From NCBI RefSeq assembly GCF_932276165.1, contig NC_064001.1, forward strand, positions 2,177,501 through 2,241,500: a stretch of DNA of 64,000 bases, read 5' to 3'. The notes under the pieces were generated by a model. The model searched no databases. It worked only from the letters and a program-made list of their open reading frames with translations, and was not told where the DNA came from. The translations under genes were made by a program, and so were the position numbers. Every line of letters begins with the position of its first letter. Position 1 is the first letter of the stretch. The stretch is from Plutella xylostella (Eukaryota; Arthropoda; Insecta; Lepidoptera; Plutellidae). This document shows, one piece after another, positions 42,970 through 55,100 of this stretch.

Positions 42970-43207
42970 GGGCGCCTTCAAATTAGTCACTAATTGTCGC
43001 GCGGAAGCAGCGCGGCTGCAGCGCTGCAGCCGCGCTGCTGTCAAAATCCATATAAATTTTGTAATTTAAAAGATGCGCGACTGCAGCGCCGCAGCAGCGC
43101 TGCAGTCGCGCGTTAATAATTTATATGGAATTTAGACAGCAGCGCGGCTGCAGCGCTGCAGCCGCGCTGCTTCCGCGCGACAATTAGCGACTAATTTGAA
43201 GGCGCCC
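42970..43207. mobile_element. GC-rich palindromic MITE
   Basis: Ends GGGCGCCTTCAAATTAGT and complement, with TTA at 42967-42969 and 43208-43210. Each arm holds a perfect palindrome, GCAGCGCGGCTGCAGC|GCTGCAGCCGCGCTGC. The centre holds a third, GCGCGACTGCAGCGCC-GCAGCAGC-type, one. Confidence 0.9.
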
Positions 43208-43599
43208 TTAGATCTCACTTCTTTTGTCGTTGTAGTCAACAACCAAGGTATTTATAATAATATTGAACTTGGCTCTCATTTCACATTTATGTTTTTGATT
43301 GCATAGTTACATACACGCTAGTCTAATATACTTAATTAGGTACTTTAACCCTCTTCTTGCGTCAGGGGTGAAAAAACATAAGTTGTGATGATTCAATTCA
43401 AGTTTTGTTCGAAGATAACAATAAAATGTTTTGAAAGTTGATATGAATCTCTTTGAAAATAAACAAGGTCCATTTGTCTGCGACAGAAAATAACTGTTTA
43501 CAAGAGAATTAACAACGAAACTTGATCTCGACTATTCTTAACTACAACCTGTGTGGAATATCATCCGCTGTTCAGTTATTTTTTTTATTGCAATTTTCG

Positions 43600-43745
43600 A
43601 TTTGACTTCTTCTTCTTCTTGTCGTGTTGATGGCAACTGCCACACTTCCGCGGCCTAGTGGACCGCCACGTCGATACCCCTCTGGTTGGCCTTGAGGAGG
43701 TCTTCCCGGGTGCAGGTGTTGGGACATCCAGGACATTGATTTCGC
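43600..43745 (-). mobile_element. Possible LINE 3' fragment with (GAA)n tail
   Basis: Minus strand: CCTGGATGTCCCAACACCTG, AAGACCTCCTCAAGGCCAAC, then ACACGACAAGAAGAAGAAG. The coding-like composition followed by a GAA-repeat tail recalls the RTE copies here, but the peptide was not recognised. Confidence 0.3.
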
Positions 43746-43995
43746 TATGCTTTAACTTTCTCATGCTTTCTCAACAAAATTGCCAAAGAGAAAATAAAAA
43801 TAACTAAAAAAAATTAACGCTTAAAAAATATGTTATTGAAAACCAGCAGTTATTTCCGACTCAAACTCAAACTAATAATGTAAGTATATGAGTCTAGAGA
43901 CGTCTGTCTACGCAATACTTGTATGACACAAGTTCTAGGGTGTAATTATACAGAAGGTTATTCTAGCTTGACAAAAACTAACTACCTATGTAACA

Positions 43996-44297
43996 ATAGA
44001 CGCATTTTTCCTGAAATAAAAATGACATATTATGTATCTATCCTATCTGAAACCTAGTTAAACATTGTGAGATATGGCGTTTCGACTTTCTCCGTGTTCG
44101 GCACCATAAGGGTCACAGTGACAGTTAAATAAAGTCCATTTTTCTCTCCACCTTTAATTTGAAAGGTGCGGGTGCCTATATAAATAGAGTGAGTCGCCCG
44201 CGCGCCTCAGTTGTAATATCACCATGCAGAAATGACTAGGTTTCAGATAGGCTAGATACATAATATGTCATTTTTATTTCAGGAAAAATGCGTCTAT
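43996..44297. mobile_element. TIR element carrying a TATA/Inr promoter-like segment
   Basis: Arms of about 62 bp (ATAGACGCATTTTTCCTGAA and complement). Between them 44061-44213 is nearly identical, in opposite orientation, to 48687-48842 and contains TATAAATA at 44179-44186 and TCAGTTG with A at 44209. Confidence 0.75.
44179..44213 (+). promoter_or_regulatory. Core promoter-like TATA + Inr, copy 1
   Basis: TATAAATA starts exactly 30 bases before the A of TCAGTT, the arthropod initiator. Homology with the 48.7-kb copy ends within 4 bases after the predicted start site, so any transcript made here would be a different one. Confidence 0.4.
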
Positions 44298-46927
44298 TAT
44301 GTAGTCTTAGCCTATCTGAAACCTAGTTAAACATTGTGAGATGTGTTTATTATCGCATGGTGGAGAGAAAACCAACTGTGACCCATAAGCTACTGATGAG
44401 TATATCAGTAGAGAAATATTAGAATCTATAAATTTATAATGCATAGATTTCTAGGTAATAGATATACTAAAAAGAAAGGTATAAGTATACATAAGACTTA
44501 AGTACTTCCTTATTATTCCTGACTTGTCAGAAAGTTATGGAAGGTATGTACCTATACATATAGGTAGGTATTTATACATATGGATACACACAGTGCCTCT
44601 TCGAAAGCAATACTTATAAGTAATTATTGATCAAAATCTTGTTATTGTCAAGGCAATATTTTTAACATACACTAGCCGAATGGATGGAACCAGTGAAATA
44701 CTTTGCAACAATATTTAAAAGCTGTAAAGTGTAGAATATCGATCCAGGCCGCTGGGGCTCAGGTCAGCACATGCTGACTAGGGTATGTAATTCTGGACTG
44801 ACCTCAGAAATGCAGCAGCCGACCCTGGAGCCTCGAGGACCTGCTCAGTCAGCCCCGTACGACGACACGGCCTGCAACACCTGGCGTGGCATCTAGTCCT
44901 TGGAACGAGGAGAGGTGCTTGAAGGGAAGATAATTTTACTAAATATCTCAGCCTCATCAGCTACTGGAAAAGATTAGATGAAGGCTGTGACACTGGCGGA
45001 TAACTAAGTATTCAGTTTTTCAAAACACGATGCAGGTAACTATATTCATATTCTAGATTGACAAGTAACACACAGTCTAATTTTGTATTCTAACTAACTC
45101 GGTGGTTAACGAGTTCCTGTGCAGTCCTACTAGGAAGGAAAGTTATTTTATAAGCCTTTGCACCGATTTTGTGGGCTACTATCATTCTGTATCATCATGT
45201 GTGAATATTATGAGCTCTGGCAGCATTCCTTGGTAGATGACATCAATTAATAAAGATTGATTAACACAACAATAACAATTATAATAGTTGATAAATGAAA
45301 CCCGGCTAACATGTCTTAACTGGGTAAGTAAATGATCAGTCATGCCACCAGGATAAGTAAAATGTTCAGTACTTCATATGAAAAACATTAACAAGGTCAC
45401 CTTTAGGTATGTTCGTCAACACTAAGGGCAGGTCTCGGCCAAAACCTTAAGGCTTCGCCTTGTTGCAACTTCAAAGGTACGTAGGTAGGTACCTACTTAT
45501 ATTGTTGTAGGTTCGATTTTGAAACCATTAAGTCAACCTAGATAAAACAAAATAAAATAGCTCGATTAAATAAAGATGGTACGTAAAGATGTTAGTTGTA
45601 CCTGATCAGACCTGATGCAACGACAGCCAACATAGACTCTCTAATCTGTGGAAGCAACAATCATGGTGGCGGGAACATGGACAGTTGGACGAGCCACCTC
45701 GAGCCTGACTTATCAATCAGAACTGACAGTTCGCCAACAGCAGATAGCTTGCGGCTATCTATAGGTAAATTTAGGTAGTTAGCTATACCCAAGAAAAAGT
45801 CCTTGGACATCGATATGACAGTGGAACGGCGAATAACTGTGACACTCTTTAAAACAAAAAGGCTTGTTGTTGTTGTCCAGCTAAGGAAGGTTACCTACTT
45901 CAGCGACCTGGTATTGCATTCTGAAAGAACTGCGAAGAGTTAATATTATGACTAATAATTATTACTTATTTAGAAAGTTTTCCGCAAACTCTAATAAATC
46001 AAGCAGCTACCACGTCACCGCTGCCAGGTTATAACTCTGTACTAGCTTAGTAGATATATATACCAGTTCTAACCTTCAGCTAGAGGCCAGAGAGTTCCTA
46101 AATGAGATGCGAGTACGAGCATGACACAAGTAATTTTTTACTTGGTAAGTAACTAGTTACGTAACTAACTGAAAATCCATAAAACAGATTACTCAAAATG
46201 GAATTGTGAAAACGGCACGTCTGCATCTTAACCAGTCAGTCTAAGTAGTTTCAGCAGATACAGTGTTGAAAAATAGTTATGAAACGTTTGCGCCAGAATC
46301 GAATTAAAAATACATTTTCATTAGAGAAGCCGTTTAGGCATGAATAGGTACTTTCACCCTTTGAATTGTGCTCCAAATGATGACCTTCGAAATTCATAGA
46401 AATTTAATGACGACTGCCATTGTTTATTATCTAGCCCAGTAAATTGAGTTGGGCTACGGCTACACGTGATGTGTTACACAGTACACAGTAGGTATATGCA
46501 TGTTCCCAGAATAGTGGAAGTTATAATTTTACCAAAAGGTAGTCGTCTCGTGCAAGAGCACCGTTACTCGATTTATTCGATACACAACTAGTAGACAGCT
46601 GCTTCGTAGGAGGTTCACGCATTTTTCAACAAAGAGCTCGGACACACACTCACAATCCACTGGGACATAAGGAAGACAGCTTATATGGTGTCACTCAGAA
46701 ACCGCGATGACACTCTGATCATGATCACCCGACAGTAGGATCATAATAAATTCGGTAACTTGTGAAGCGGTATGGTATAGCAACAGCGACTTTCACGAAA
46801 TCAGGAATTAGCTCAGTGCTTTCAGGTTGAACACTCGCCGGTGGGATTCACTTTGCTCACAGCCGAGAAAAGAAAAGACTCAAAGCTGGAATCTGCCGAT
46901 GTGTCATGACAGTTAAGATAGTGTCTG
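44298..46927. other. Mostly gene-free; two GC-richer patches
   Basis: 44298-44345 repeats the CTATCTGAAACCTAGTTAAA sequence of the neighbouring TIR element. 44755-44900 is a GC-rich patch with a 28-codon ATG frame preceded by CTGACCTCAG. 45596-45778 has a 60-codon frame ending near a GTAAAT. Neither was recognised. Otherwise AT-rich DNA. Confidence 0.4.
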
Positions 46928-47072
46928 GGGGGTCACTTTATATGACGAAAAACGAACTTTGAGTCCACTGCGGCGCGAGCCGCTCTATCTGTTTGTATGT
47001 ATTAAACGTGCCGATGGCACGACAGCTCTCGTTCGTTCGTTTCTCATCAGTATAGAGTAACGCTCCTGTACT
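46928..47072. mobile_element. MITE related to 6655-6805
   Basis: GGGGGGTCACTTTATATGAC start, GTATAGAGTAACGCTCC end (inverted), TATGACGAAAAACGAAC and GACAGCTCTCGTTCG inside. Confidence 0.7.
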
Positions 47073-47609
47073 TACCGTGCGTCACCATTCCCATGAGCAG
47101 TCCAATGATCTTTAGGCAGTTTAGAACAAAAGCTGCATTAGACAGTTTCTTCAGCAGAGACATCGAAATAAAAAATTGATTGCACAACTATCCCCAGGAG
47201 CAGTCTACAGGTCACTTGGGCAGTTCAGAAGAAAGCTGCTTTAATAGAATACCCTACCTCAGCGGAGGCATCAAATTGAAGTGCTATAACACTTTTAGAA
47301 GCGGTGCGCGTTACCCGATTTGTCGTCATCCATGCCGATGCGGCTACGGCGACTGCAGGTGGTTACTCAGGCTTCGTTGGTGTGCCCTTGTATGGCTAAC
47401 ATGACCAACCTTGGCAGTAAACGTTCGTCTGCATATGCCAAAATCACTGATGAATAGCGCACGTTACTCGATACCTTCTAAATAAGTCACTCATAATGAT
47501 GGCTGATGATGATGATGACCGTGCTAGCAATAGTGCAGGCGGTTCCGCTGAGCATAAAATCTCTTCCCAGACAGGGGGCGTTTGGATCTGGCAACCAGAA
47601 CAGGAGAGC

Positions 47610-47985
47610 CAGGTGTGCGCAGCGATGCAGGTGGGACAACACAGCCGCCAGGGCAGGAGTACATGGCTGGGTCTATACAGCGATGCAGGTAGCACAAACC
47701 GGTGGCCAGGGCCAGGACCGGGTGTACGCTGCGATGCAGGTGGCACAAAACGGTGGCCAGGGCCAGGACCGGGTGTACAGCCGCCAGGGCAGGAGTGCAT
47801 GGCTGGGTCTATTCAGCGATGCAGGTACCACAAACCGGTGGCCAGGGCCAGGACCGGGTGTACGCTGCGATGCAGGTGGCACGAGACGGCGGCCAGCGCA
47901 GGAGCACAGGGCCGGGTGTATGCTGCGATGCAGGTGGCACGAGACGGCGGCCAGCGCAGGAGCACAGGGCCGGGTGCAGGTTACA
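47610..47985. repeat. GC-rich minisatellite, ~51-58-bp unit
   Basis: Seven or so units beginning GCGATGCAGGT(G/A)GCAC, most followed by (A/G)CGG(T/C)GGCCAGGGCCAGGA and CCGGGTGTACGCT; the last two are 58 bp with GCCAGCGCAGGAGCACAGGG. A higher-order block (CCGCCAGGGCAGGAGT.CATG GCTGGGTCTAT) occurs twice. Several frames on both strands stay open simply because the unit lacks stops. I do not call a protein. Confidence 0.85.
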
Positions 47986-48466
47986 CGAAACTTCAATTTC
48001 ACCGAATCGGCCTGCCTACCCTCAGCGGGTAGGTACCGGCGGATCACATTACTCGCCGCACATGCCACAATGTCCCAACATACTGAAACTCGGAGCCACG
48101 TGCTTCCTGTAAAAAATCCTATGACGGTCCTGGAAAGCTCCTGTTTGTAAAGCCTTACATAAGCTATAATCAAGTGCATTATTGTACTTAATAGCAAAGT
48201 TTTTATCAACTGTTTTCTAAAAATATTAGAAATTGAGGGTAGAAAAATATATTTTTATAATTTTTTCCTGTATAAAATTGACATATGCTTTACTTAAAGC
48301 GTTCATTAATGTAAGTATCTAGCTCAAGCGCCACTAGTAGGACCGATCAATCATCACCACGACTATTGAATCGGACCCTACTGCGTGGGATAAAAACCCC
48401 AAGCGCCGGAGCATTATGACCAGTGGCTGAGCTTTTAAAAGCAGTAAATAATAGCATTTTACTCAC

Positions 48467-48690
48467 GGCTTATCAACTCAAACCTTCGTTGCGAAATCCT
48501 CAGCAATGGCTGCGTGCGCAGCAGCCGGCAGGCCCCGCGCCGCCTGGTCCGCATCACGCTACAGCTCCCGGTAGCGAGGACTCCGCAAATTCAATATTAT
48601 ATTTTTCCCCGTCGGAGCGAAGCCGACGAGAACCGTGGCTACATTGAGCCATTTTGCCGAAGTGTTCACTTCAAAAATCAAAAACCAACT
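48467..48690 (-). other. Possible non-coding first exon behind the repeat-borne promoter
   Basis: Predicted start at 48690, 30 bases after a TATAAATA box; a GTGAGT donor at 48466-48461 follows 224 bases later. The segment is GC-richer than its surroundings and contains a 30-codon frame (ATG at 48652, TGA before the donor). It could be the leader of a minus-strand gene, or of a mobile element, since promoter and upstream sequence also occur at 44 kb. No link to the receptor gene can be shown. Confidence 0.3.
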
Positions 48691-48880
48691 GAGGCGCGCG
48701 GGCGACTCACTCTATTTATATAGGCACCCGCACCTTGCAAATTAAAGGTGGAGAGAAAAATGGACTTTATTTAACTGTCACTGTGACCCTTATGGTGCCG
48801 AACACGGAGAAAGTCGAAACGCCATATCTCACAATGTTTAACTAGGTTTCAGATAGGCTCAGACTACATAATAGTTAGTT
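48687..48880 (-). promoter_or_regulatory. Core promoter-like TATA + Inr with upstream repeat, copy 2
   Basis: TATAAATA at 48720-48713 and TCAGTTGG with A at 48690 give a spacing of 30. The upstream sequence to about 48870 (CTATCTGAAACCTAGTTAAA ... AAGGTGCGGGTGCC) matches 44040-44213 in inverse orientation. Confidence 0.45.
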
Positions 48881-50366
48881 TTTGTCTACTGTGAAATAAA
48901 AATTGCTTATTTAGATGACCTTTATTGGTCACGTGAAATTTTACTATGGGAGAAACGTTTGTTTTCATGAACATCCAAAAGTTGTAGAACAAAAGCTGTT
49001 CAGAAGGACTCCCTGGGTCACAGCTCTTCTTTGGGCTTAGCATTTTTATTATCACATCAATACAGAGTTTTGCAAAAGTGGTATACTATAAGGGCAAACT
49101 TTGTGGAAAACGCTCTACTCTGCTGTGTAAGCGACAACATGTGACCTCCTCGCTTTGTTCATCGACACATCCTATATTTTTTGATCCCCGGGGTTTTTCA
49201 GATATTTTTAGTTTCAATGTATTTCTATGCGTAGGTACGTACTGACCTATTTATAACACTCGGAAAGTATTGTCACGATACAAATTAAGTAGTAGGTAAA
49301 ATAGTAAGGCTTAACGTGGGCAGAGATGTGGGTGTGACGTATCAAAATTACAATCCAGCTTATCGTAGTATTTCAAAACAGGGGCGTTTCTACAACAGCT
49401 AGCCTAATGTAAAATATTTTTTTAAACATTTTATTCTGGAAATTCCTGGGCTAAACCTTTTATGGCGAAAGGAACTTTACAAGGAATAGCTAATTAATAC
49501 ATAAATTCGCCCCTCAGAGATGCCTATTGTAGAAATAAATACATAGGGATCCCTTTCATTTTCACGGCTTCAGCCAATGTTGTTTAATGCCGCCTACACT
49601 GTTATTTAAGCATTATTACGTCACTAATAAAATTCCACTCTGTATAAGAAGAAGAAAAGAAAATATATGGATTTCATAAACCAACAGAAAGAACACAAAA
49701 ACAGTAAAAAATTAAAAAGTACTTAATAAAAAAATTGCATGTTGCTTTCCGGTGCTGAAACGGGTTCTAGCTCAGCCTGAGCCAATGTAAAGAAGAATGG
49801 GCACTGGGCAGTCTGGTTTACCGTCCAATAGAACTTAAACACTACCAATCACTTTTTCAACATCACCAAAGGTTAACTGATAGAAAATGCTGCTTACATT
49901 TAGTTCGCCTTTGTACCAATTTACTTTGTACAATAAAGAATTTAATAATAATAGAAATGTGAGTAGGTATTACCTAAGTATTTTTTATTTATTTTGATAA
50001 TTTGGTGTAGGTGTACATTTATATTTATTACGGAAGTTTCCCCAAAATAGTTGTCCGATCGGTGATACAGCCATCCCATGTGTTATTTGTATAGGGACTT
50101 TAGAAGAGTTACCACAATATTACTACTGGTACTTACTGTTTTCTTTATTTATTCAATACAACAACCATGCGCTGAAACCATTCATGGTATAATCTGATAA
50201 GTTTCTGTATACATGTATTTTTTCCACTTTCTATTATTTATTTATTTTTGTATTTTGTACGGAAACAACCTAGCTGTATCAGCTTACGATTGCAAATTCT
50301 CCTATACCATACCTCATACCTACTTACATGAAATAAATTATTGATGGATCCCGAGTATTTTATACA
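48881..50366. other. Gene-free stretch
   Basis: About 49060-49170 resembles a piece at 40920-41060 (CTCCTCGCTTTG...ATCGACACAT). No gene recognised. Confidence 0.45.
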
Positions 50367-50600
50367 CTCGCAACAATGAAAAAGTTCTAGTGACAAAAGC
50401 ACCTAATTATACTCCTAAACGGAAAAGGCTAGCTTATTGAGGCTGTCTGCAATATTGAAGTACATTTAATAGAGTATCAGAATATTACCAACTAAAACGT
50501 GAATACTGGTGTTCAAATTTAAATCAAATGTTTACAATAATTGGGTTCATATGGTGTCGGCATTTTGTAAGTGGCACTTTTTCATTGCTCGCGAGTGAAC
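50367..50600. mobile_element. MITE, CACTCGCGAGCAATGAA family, copy 2
   Basis: ACTCGCAACAATGAAAAAGT start and CTTTTTCATTGCTCGCGAGT end. The interior has CTAAACGGAAAAGG and GCCGACACCATATG-like sequence (on the complement), as in copy 1. Confidence 0.8.
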
Positions 50601-50873
50601 CTGTATCGGCATAAGTGTGTATTTAGACAATTTCAGAGAATCTGAAGGAAAAATAAGTAATAAATTATAAGTCCCTACACATTTTGTTATTGTTACATTA
50701 AGCTGTTGTTGGTTTGATTTGCTTTATGGATTCTAAGAACAATAAAATAAATTAAGTATTGTGTTTTTTCTTATAAAACTGAAGCACGGTGTTTCAATAC
50801 TTATATGTTTTCATCCATAATACACTCACGAGCAATGAATAAGTTCCACTTTTAAAATACGGACCCTAAATAG

Positions 50874-51164
50874 TGTTAGCAATATCAATAATAATTTGTT
50901 ATTTATCTTAATTTCAGGAGGATATTTTATGCTGTTTTATTACTTTATTAGTATTTCATAAATTATTATTTATTTAATGTTATCTGAATCATTTTAATAT
51001 CGGCAATTGTAAAAGTTAGGTGTAGCAACACTAATTTTGAATTGGCGGCCATTCGTGGTACTGTGTCGGCACGACAAGGTGATACTTACAAAAATTGTAT
51101 GTGTTTCGAAGAAATAAAACATAATCAGTGTGAAGAGTGTTTATTATTCGTATAAAGTTAATAT
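50874..51164 (+). repeat. 5' LTR of Ty3/gypsy element
   Basis: 291 bp, TGTTAGCAATATCAATAATA ... AAGTTAATAT, with AATAAAA near its end as a possible poly(A) signal. It differs from the 3' LTR by one base that I can see (TTATTCG versus TTATCCG). TAG lies next to both outer edges and is the likely short target duplication. Confidence 0.93.
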
Positions 51165-52171
51165 TTCAGAAGTTTCGGATAGAATCTGCCCACCGGTGAG
51201 TGATTTTAAACATGTTATTGAAAATTTTCTACCGTTATTTACCTATATTATTATGATCATATTCTTACAATCAATGCTTTATGAACCCGGCGAATCCCTG
51301 GACGTGTGATCTATGGTACTAAATTACAAGTAGCAGTATATTTACTACAACAAAATCCTCCAATTTACCGTAGTAAGTACAGTACAACTACCCACTTTAC
51401 ATAGACGGGTACATCGCTTGTAGGTAAATAGCTACCAATGTTGGTTGGTACATTCCACAACTTATTCGCCGAGGATGATATCAAGCCCGATTTGTTGACT
51501 TCATATTGAATGCTTGAACACAAAGTGAACTATTGTAGTAATAATTACCTACCGCACTTGCGTTCTCATGAAGTAAGTAAATAATAATAAGTGATTTGAT
51601 TTTGAACCATTTGTACGTACCTACAATAACTTGATAAAAGACATTACGATGTCAATGCCAATTTTAAGGCAAATTAAAATTAAACGGACAAGTACTAGGT
51701 ACAGAATGATAAGGTAGGTTATATGGCTGTGTTGTTTTGATGAGTTGGTGAAACGAATATGGAGCTGTTTCCGAACACAAGGGTAGTGAGCTCGAGACCA
51801 AGTGGTAGTATTTACACACCTACCTAAATACTTACCTATATACGTATTCTTCGAACGGTTTTAGGACCGTTCATTCCATCACACGGACTTAACATTATTT
51901 AATTAGCTATACAATAGTTTGGATGCGGATCATATTATCTTTATTTATTATGTTGGTCCAAGCGGACGAGTACCTTCACGAACAAAAGTGTTATTTGATT
52001 TTACTACTATTATTTATTGGTCGGCTGTGATAATTTTAATAAACGTATGATTATTTAATCACTGTTACTTTAATTAATTTATATTTTCTACTCCTTCTCT
52101 TCCTTAACCTTATCCAACTAAACTTATATTATTTCGCGTACCTGTTTAATATACTCATTTAGTAAAACAAA
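51165..52171 (+). other. Gypsy leader
   Basis: About 1 kb between LTR and gag. I could not match the sequence after the LTR (TTCAGAAGTTTCGG) to a tRNA 3' end, so the primer-binding site is unresolved. No frame of note. Confidence 0.6.
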
Positions 52172-55100
52172 ATGTCTGATGATCGTGATGCAAGTACCCC
52201 TGAGATAGTAGATCAAACCACGAAGAGGAAGAGAGCGGGCTCAAGCTCAACCTCACCTCTTAGGAAGAGGCGTCAGAAGCGTCATCATAGTCAGTCTATA
52301 GGTCCGGGGAGACGATCAAGATCTAGATCTAACATATCACGAGATCGTAAAGGGACACGAAAATACCGACGTCATCGTTCGCGGACTGAACACCATCGCG
52401 GGACTAGACGTGTAGGCAGAAGCCGCTCCCGTTCCGGACACAGAAGGCGATCTCGAAGGACGCGAGTGCGGACACGGAGGACATCTACTTCGACTAGCTG
52501 CTCTACGCGTTGCTCCGAGAGAGACTCGACTTCTTCGTCGACTGCCAGCAGTTCAACTTCAAGCGATGGCACTCATAGTTCTCGCTCTAGTACCAAACAC
52601 ACAAAAACTAAGCGAAATCGTAAGAGAAGTCCACGTTCTGGCTCGAACCGAGATAAAGACCATACAGTAATGGATAAACTTATAGATGCTCTAGGTAAAC
52701 ATGGTCGCAATACTTACGTAGGCGCTCATGATGTTATAAGTACTTTTGATCCAAGCCAGAAGATGCAGTCCACAAAAGCTTGGCTCAGAAAAGTTAACGA
52801 GACCGCGGAAATCTATAAATGGAGTGATAAACAAACAGTTTTCCATGCGTTACCGAAGCTTGCCGGTTTAGCCCGTACATGGTACGAAAGCTTGCCTTCA
52901 ATCAATTTAAAATGGAAAGAATGGCAACGCAAACTGCTACAAACCTTTCCAGATAACTGTAACTACGCAGACAAACTATCAGAGATGCTGGCGCGACGCA
53001 GTCGTAGAGAGGAAACGTTAGAAGAATACTTCTACGACAAGGCAAAGTTAGTCAGTCGCTGCAATATCAAGGGAAAAGACGCGGTTGACTGCATAATACA
53101 CGGAATCTTTGACACAAACATCAAGCTTAATGCTCAGGGAGCAAACTTCAAAAGTCCTAACAAGCTGCTAAGATACTTGCGTAATATTACGATGAAGTAC
53201 CAGAAGGAGGTCAAAAGGACGCCGGCACCATCCAAAATACCCGCTGTTACAAGAAATAATGACATGTCGAAGAATAATAACTTTAATAACGCCACTCGAA
53301 TTTGTTACAATTGTTCGGAACCAGGTCACACTGCTCCTAGGTGCCGCAAAGAGCCACAGAAGTGCACTAAGTGTAATCGCATCGGGCATGTTGCCGATCA
53401 CTGCAAGCGTGAACCTAATACGGACATCAATAAGACGGTTAGTACAGACGAAGTTTCTAGTCAGTCTACAAAAGTTCTACTTATTACTGCTAAGCGTGAT
53501 AGTGAATATATTTACAATAAAGAAATAAAAGTTAACGGAAAATCAAAAACTGGATTTGTAGATTTTGGAAGTCAATGTACTTTAATAAAACATAGCATAG
53601 TTAAAGAACTAAACTTACAAATACAAGACGACAATTTACCACTTATTAAAGGTTTTGCTGACGGAACAATGCGACCTCTTGGAAGAGTATCGGTTTACAT
53701 AAATCTTGATTTTATCGAGGCCCGCATAGAAGCCTATGTGGTCCCGGACCAATATTTGAGCACGGATCTGCTTATTGGACAGAATGTCACTGAAATGTCT
53801 GAAGTTGTTGTGTATAAAACTAGTTCCAGTCTAACACTATATTCTAGTAATCCTAAAAATAATAGAACACCAATCTACAATTCAAACAACGTTGTCGTTA
53901 AGGACATTCTTTCAGTAGCAGTGACTTGTGAAGATGGTTACACTGGCTGGATATGTACCCATGGTAATACTTCTTTCAAACCAAATGAAGAGTTAGTGAT
54001 ATTACCCGGAGTTTATTTCTTTAAAGATGGACTAGGATGTATACCAATAATAAGCTTTTCGAGTAAAGAAATCGTGCTTAAAAAGAATAGGCTATTAGCA
54101 AGGGGCTGTCGTTTGCCCACTCAAACATCGGCTCCAATGGAACTTCCAAACGAATTTGAAGTCAGAAGAATGACATTATCAGATCCTTCGACGGCTAAAG
54201 TTACAAAAACGCCCATATCTTTGGAAATGCTTAATATAGGTGATGATGTTACGCAAGAGCAGAAACAAGCACTTTTAGATTTATTGAACGAATTCAGAGA
54301 TTGTTTCTCTTTTGACATGAGCGAGTTAGGAACGACCAATATTAGCGAAATGCACATTCAGCTACAGGATAACTCCCCAGTAGCTTATAAACCTTACCGA
54401 CTTTCTTATAGTGAAAGAGAGGTCGTTCGCGATATGGTTAATGAGCTCCTGGAAAACAAAATAATTCAAGAATCGGATTCGTCGTACGCCAGTCCAATAG
54501 TATTGGTCAAAAAGAAAAACAATGAATATCGTTTGTGTGTGGACTACCGAGCTTTAAATAAGAAAACGGTAAAGGACTCTTACCCTATGCCGGTAATAGA
54601 CGACCAACTGGACCGACTGAGCGGTAAAGTTTATTTTACCAGCCTGGATCTTAAATCTGGATACTACCAGATACCGATGGCAGAGGATTCCAGACACCTC
54701 ACTGCGTTCGTAACGCCGGACGGACACTACGAATATGCACGGATGCCGTTCGGTCTGGTTAATGCACCGGCCATATTTCAGCACATGATAAATAAGGCAC
54801 TCGGAAAAGACCGATACGACCTAGCCATTCCTTACATGGACGACTTGTTATCACCGGCATCATCTGTTGATGAAGGCATGCTAAAGCTACGGAAGATTTT
54901 ATCATCACTACTTAGTGCAGGTTTAACCCTCAACATAACTAAATGCTACTTCTTTAAAAAAAACTTAGATTATCTGGGGTATGAGGTATCTGCAGATGGA
55001 CTCCGCCCTGGAAGTAAGAAAATAGAAGCTGTTGCATCGTTTCTGAAGCCTACTAATGTTCACCAGGTTAGACAGTTTGTTGGCCTAGCCAGTTTCTTTC

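Noticed and set aside
47496..48209. Protein genes of 118-214 codons on both strands
   Set aside because: All lie over the minisatellite and owe their length to a stop-free repeat unit; no conserved motif.
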